Positions 5,576 through 7,528 of a DNA stretch of 7,528 nucleotides are shown in pieces. The number at the start of each line of letters is the position of its first letter. Positions within the stretch are counted from its first letter, which is position 1. The position numbers and the translations under genes are program-made. Source of the DNA: Candidatus Woesearchaeota archaeon. Lineage in GTDB: Archaea > Nanobdellota > Nanobdellia > SCGC-AAA011-G17 > UBA489. The stretch spans positions 1 through 7,528 of the forward strand of contig JAUXTV010000006.1 of the NCBI GenBank assembly GCA_030679025.1. The letters are read 5' to 3'. The notes below the pieces were generated by a model that was given only the letters and a program-made list of their open reading frames with translations, did no database searches and was not told where the DNA came from.

Positions 5576-6353
5576 TGATCTGCACCTTCTTCATGGCTCT
5601 GTGAAATATCAAAAATAAAAGAGGAACTAAAACTAGGAGATAGATTCCTTGGCCTAAGATTACTTGCTGAAAGTCTGAAAAACTGAAGTTCACAAATAAT
5701 TTTCCAGGATGATATGCGATATAACTAAACGGTAGTTTGCTTAATACTTTTCCTATCATTTCTGGAAATATCTCTAAAGGGACTAACATACCTCCAGCGA
5801 CAAAGACTATTTTTGCATAGAGAAACTCAAACGCAGACGTATCTTCCATCCAAAAGGCGAATAGACCAATCAATGTATTAATACTATAGTCAATAATCAA
5901 AGCGAATATCACTGCGATAGCTATGAATGGCAGAGTATACCAAGCAAGAGTGAATGGCCCAATTAAGAGATACGCAATAACTCCTCCTATGACTAAAGTC
6001 ATTACAAAACTTAAACCTGTATAAGCCATACATTTTGCAAAATGATAGCCTAAGAAATGATAAGGCTTATTCAAGCTGTTAGCAATTTCTCCATTTTTGA
6101 TTTCTGCATTCAGATCTTTGATAATGTGGCCTTGCGCTGTCACTATGGATTCTGTCATGACTAAATACCAGATCATCATGACAATGGTGAATCCTTCGAT
6201 TGTTACTTTTGTCGTATAGATTGCTTTCCAGAGGTTGACAAAAATGAAAATGATCAATCCTATGAATAAGCCATGAATGATGAACTCTGCCTTATACGCC
6301 AAATTATTCTGCAGATTAATTTTTCCTATTTCATAGTATTTTGCCAGGCTCAT
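5565..6353 (-). CDS. ABC-2-type transporter permease (COG4587-like)
   Basis: This 262-residue membrane protein is the first of two non-identical permeases in the operon. The N-terminal YYEIGKINLQNNLAYKAEF is the short cytoplasmic lead-in seen in these families. Hydrophobic segments follow at about 24-43, 55-75, 112-132, 139-168, 175-195 and 232-252. The loop IKNGEIANSLNKPYHFLGYH (about 86-105) matches the conserved coupling region, with a Gly-Glu and a Lys-Pro, of the COG4587 group. With the neighbouring permease it should form the heterodimeric membrane channel driven by the ATPase. Its ATG overlaps the ATPase stop as ATGA (6350-6353), so translation is probably coupled. Its own stop lies within the start of the next gene. 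The substrate is unknown; members of this group are generally predicted exporters. Confidence 0.87.
   Translation of the reverse strand: MSLAKYYEIGKINLQNNLAYKAEFIIHGLFIGLIIFIFVNLWKAIYTTKVTIEGFTIVMMIWYLVMTESIVTAQGHIIKDLNAEIKNGEIANSLNKPYHFLGYHFAKCMAYTGLSFVMTLVIGGVIAYLLIGPFTLAWYTLPFIAIAVIFALIIDYSINTLIGLFAFWMEDTSAFEFLYAKIVFVAGGMLVPLEIFPEMIGKVLSKLPFSYIAYHPGKLFVNFSFSDFQQVILGQGIYLLVLVPLLFLIFHRAMKKVQINGG
5583..5589 (-). promoter_or_regulatory. Shine-Dalgarno site for the second ABC permease
   Basis: The minus strand reads GAAGGTG, seven bases before the ATG at 5573-5575 and inside the coding end of the preceding permease gene. It supports the longer start of the downstream permease. It contrasts with the leaderless, SD-less genes elsewhere in the window. 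Confidence 0.5.
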
Positions 6354-7330
6354 TTTCTCTTGTAGATCAAGCTGATAATCTCCTCAATAGGCGGATCACT
6401 GATGTTGATATCCGCAATCTTGTATTTCTTCATAAGCATCTCCACTACTTCGATAATGGATTTCTCTTTCACATTCACTTCCAGATCTACTGCATATTTG
6501 CCTATCTTCAGCACTTTTACACCTGGCAGCTGCATTGTTTTCACAGGCTCTTCAAACTTGACTGAGATTACCTTATTTCTCAAGAACCTTTTATGAAGAT
6601 CAGCAACAGAACCATCGTAAATGATTTTTCCATGGTTAACTATGACAATTCTTCTACATAAATGCTCTATATCCTGAGTATCGTGCGATGTCAGGAAGAT
6701 AGTCATCTTTTCTTTTCTATTTAATTCCTTGATCAACTCACGCAGCTTCTGCTTTGCTACAATATCCAGACCTATGGTTGGCTCATCCAGGAAGAGCATT
6801 TTTGGTCTGTGCAATAATGCCGCAGCTATCTCACACCTCATTCTTTGACCTAGAGATAATTTTCTTACGGGAATTCTCAAGAGCTCTTCCAATTCAAATA
6901 TTTTTACGAGATACTGCAATCTATCTTCATAGTCTTTCTTGTCCAGCTCATAGATCTTACTAAATAAATTAAAAGTATCTATGGCTGGCAGATGATACCA
7001 GAGCTGCGGTTTTTGCCCGAAGACTGAACCAATATTATATGCCAATTCTTTTCTCTGCGTCCAAGGATTGTAGCCTAATACTTTCGCTTTCCCACTTTCT
7101 GGATGCAGGATGCCTGTGAGCATCTTAATAGTTGTACTTTTTCCTGCTCCATTTGGGCCTATAAATGCTAAGATCTCTCCTTCTTTGACATTAAATGAGA
7201 TATTGTCTACAGCAGTTACTGTTCTTGTTTTTGGACGAATGAGCGCCTTGAGACTACCGAGAAATCCAGCTTCTTTTTCCTTGACTTTGAAGTCTTTTCT
7301 AAGCTTGCTTACTGTTATAACTGTCGGCAC
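6350..7330 (-). CDS. ABC-2-type transporter ATP-binding protein (COG4586-like)
   Basis: This cytoplasmic ATPase powers the two permeases that follow it. With the GTG start at 7328-7330 it has 326 residues. Walker A is GPNGAGKST (58-66), followed by FGQKPQLWYHLP (105-116) with the Q-loop. VRKLSLGQRM is the signature, MLFLDEPTIGLD holds Walker B with catalytic Glu183, and the switch His216 is in LTSHD. The wording around FGQ..LW..LP and LSLGQRMR, and the GF.G..K insertion before Walker A, are characteristic of COG4586. All catalytic residues are intact. A regulatory-like C-terminal region (about 245-326) follows. An in-frame ATG at 7427-7429 would add 33 residues, including the acidic run ESDEEEER. 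I prefer GTG because it has a strong SD, a TATA box at the right place, and the family's usual beginning. The longer form cannot be excluded. Confidence 0.88.
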   Translation of the reverse strand: MPTVITVSKLRKDFKVKEKEAGFLGSLKALIRPKTRTVTAVDNISFNVKEGEILAFIGPNGAGKSTTIKMLTGILHPESGKAKVLGYNPWTQRKELAYNIGSVFGQKPQLWYHLPAIDTFNLFSKIYELDKKDYEDRLQYLVKIFELEELLRIPVRKLSLGQRMRCEIAAALLHRPKMLFLDEPTIGLDIVAKQKLRELIKELNRKEKMTIFLTSHDTQDIEHLCRRIVIVNHGKIIYDGSVADLHKRFLRNKVISVKFEEPVKTMQLPGVKVLKIGKYAVDLEVNVKEKSIIEVVEMLMKKYKIADINISDPPIEEIISLIYKRK

Positions 7331-7335
7331 TATGC

Positions 7336-7341
7336 CACCTC
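7336..7341 (-). promoter_or_regulatory. Shine-Dalgarno site deciding the GTG start of the ABC ATPase
   Basis: The minus strand reads GAGGTG, five bases before the GTG at 7328-7330, and matches the archaeal anti-SD core well. The alternative ATG at 7427-7429 has no SD and no TATA box 25 bases upstream. This site, together with the TATA box at 7366-7373, is the main reason for choosing the shorter ATPase. Confidence 0.6.
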
Positions 7342-7365
7342 TTTCCTCTTCTTCGTCACTTTCAG

Positions 7366-7373
7366 TATATAAA
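7366..7373 (-). promoter_or_regulatory. Archaeal TATA box for the ABC transporter operon
   Basis: The minus strand reads TTTATATA inside a longer T-run. It predicts transcription starting near 7344, giving a leader of roughly 14 bases that just contains the GAGGTG ribosome site before the GTG start. If the longer ATPase were correct, this promoter would lie inside its coding region. Confidence 0.6.
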
Positions 7374-7450
7374 AATCTATTTACATCACTCTGGTTCTTC
7401 TCTTGAAGCTCGTTGTTTGGAGTTTTCATACTCTAGTTGCTTCTTATCCA

Positions 7451-7528
7451 TCAGTTGTTTGTACCTTTCCACCAGCCGAAGAATAAGAAGTGTTGATTAC
7501 GCTGATAGAGGGTTAGCCATTGTGATAA
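7451..7528 (-). CDS. Possible 3' end of a minus-strand gene entering from the right edge (partial)
   Basis: A minus-strand frame is open from the window edge to a TGA at 7451-7453. It encodes a 25-residue aromatic tail containing LYQRNQHFLFFGWWKG. The other two minus-strand frames are closed by stops in this stretch. It would be the gene preceding the ABC operon on the same strand. It is too short to identify and may be chance, although the Trp/Phe-rich composition could suit a membrane protein end. Confidence 0.3.
   Translation of the reverse strand, partial: LSQWLTLYQRNQHFLFFGWWKGTNN

Noticed and set aside
7110..7406. Plus-strand open frame of 98 codons opposite the ABC ATPase N-terminal half.
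   Set aside because: The minus strand encodes Walker A and other clear motifs here, and the plus-strand product is low-complexity Ser/Leu sequence without a start signal.
7386..7451. Minus-strand ORF of 21 codons (begins MDKKQLEY) starting at the stop of the right-edge frame.
   Set aside because: It is very short, runs out of frame across the ATPase upstream region, and has no promoter or SD.

Overview
The window most likely comes from an AT-rich archaeon, plausibly a DPANN-type (Woesearchaeota-like) genome. This rests on promoter architecture and on an archaeal-style KsgA/Dim1 gene. Four genes have an archaeal TATA box whose centre lies about 25 bases upstream of the A of the start ATG, and they have no Shine-Dalgarno sequence. 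That is the signature of leaderless transcripts. The lineage is an inference; there is no rRNA or tRNA gene to confirm it.

Layout: (i) 1-1132, two minus-strand genes with separate TATA boxes: a family S51 (dipeptidase E-like) serine peptidase and a 119-residue protein I do not recognise. (ii) 1133-1368, a divergent intergenic region with a promoter on each strand. (iii) 1369-3695, a tight plus-strand run of an S66 LD-carboxypeptidase/MccF-like enzyme, a histidine (RHG) phosphatase and a divergent KsgA/Dim1 rRNA adenine dimethyltransferase, with gaps of 11 and 0 bases. (iv) 3696-4115, gene debris: the C-terminal part of a short-chain dehydrogenase that has lost its NAD(P)-binding half, possibly joined to the tail of an opposite-strand gene. 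(v) 4146-4784, a CYTH-domain protein with its own promoter. (vi) 4793-7330 or 7429, a minus-strand operon for a complete ABC-2-type transporter: one ATPase and two different permeases, overlapping by 4 and 11 bases. Short open frames at both window edges may be tails of neighbouring genes.

The ABC genes clearly act together as one membrane complex. The S66, phosphatase and KsgA genes are probably co-transcribed, but they share no obvious pathway. The two peptidase families are best known from bacterial peptide or murein turnover, so in an archaeon they probably act on small peptides. I see no CRISPR array, insertion sequence, tRNA, rRNA or clear new multi-gene system. The items most worth following up are the heavily altered motifs of the KsgA-like protein, the uniform leaderless promoters set against the SD-led ABC operon, the broken SDR junction and the orphan 119-residue gene.
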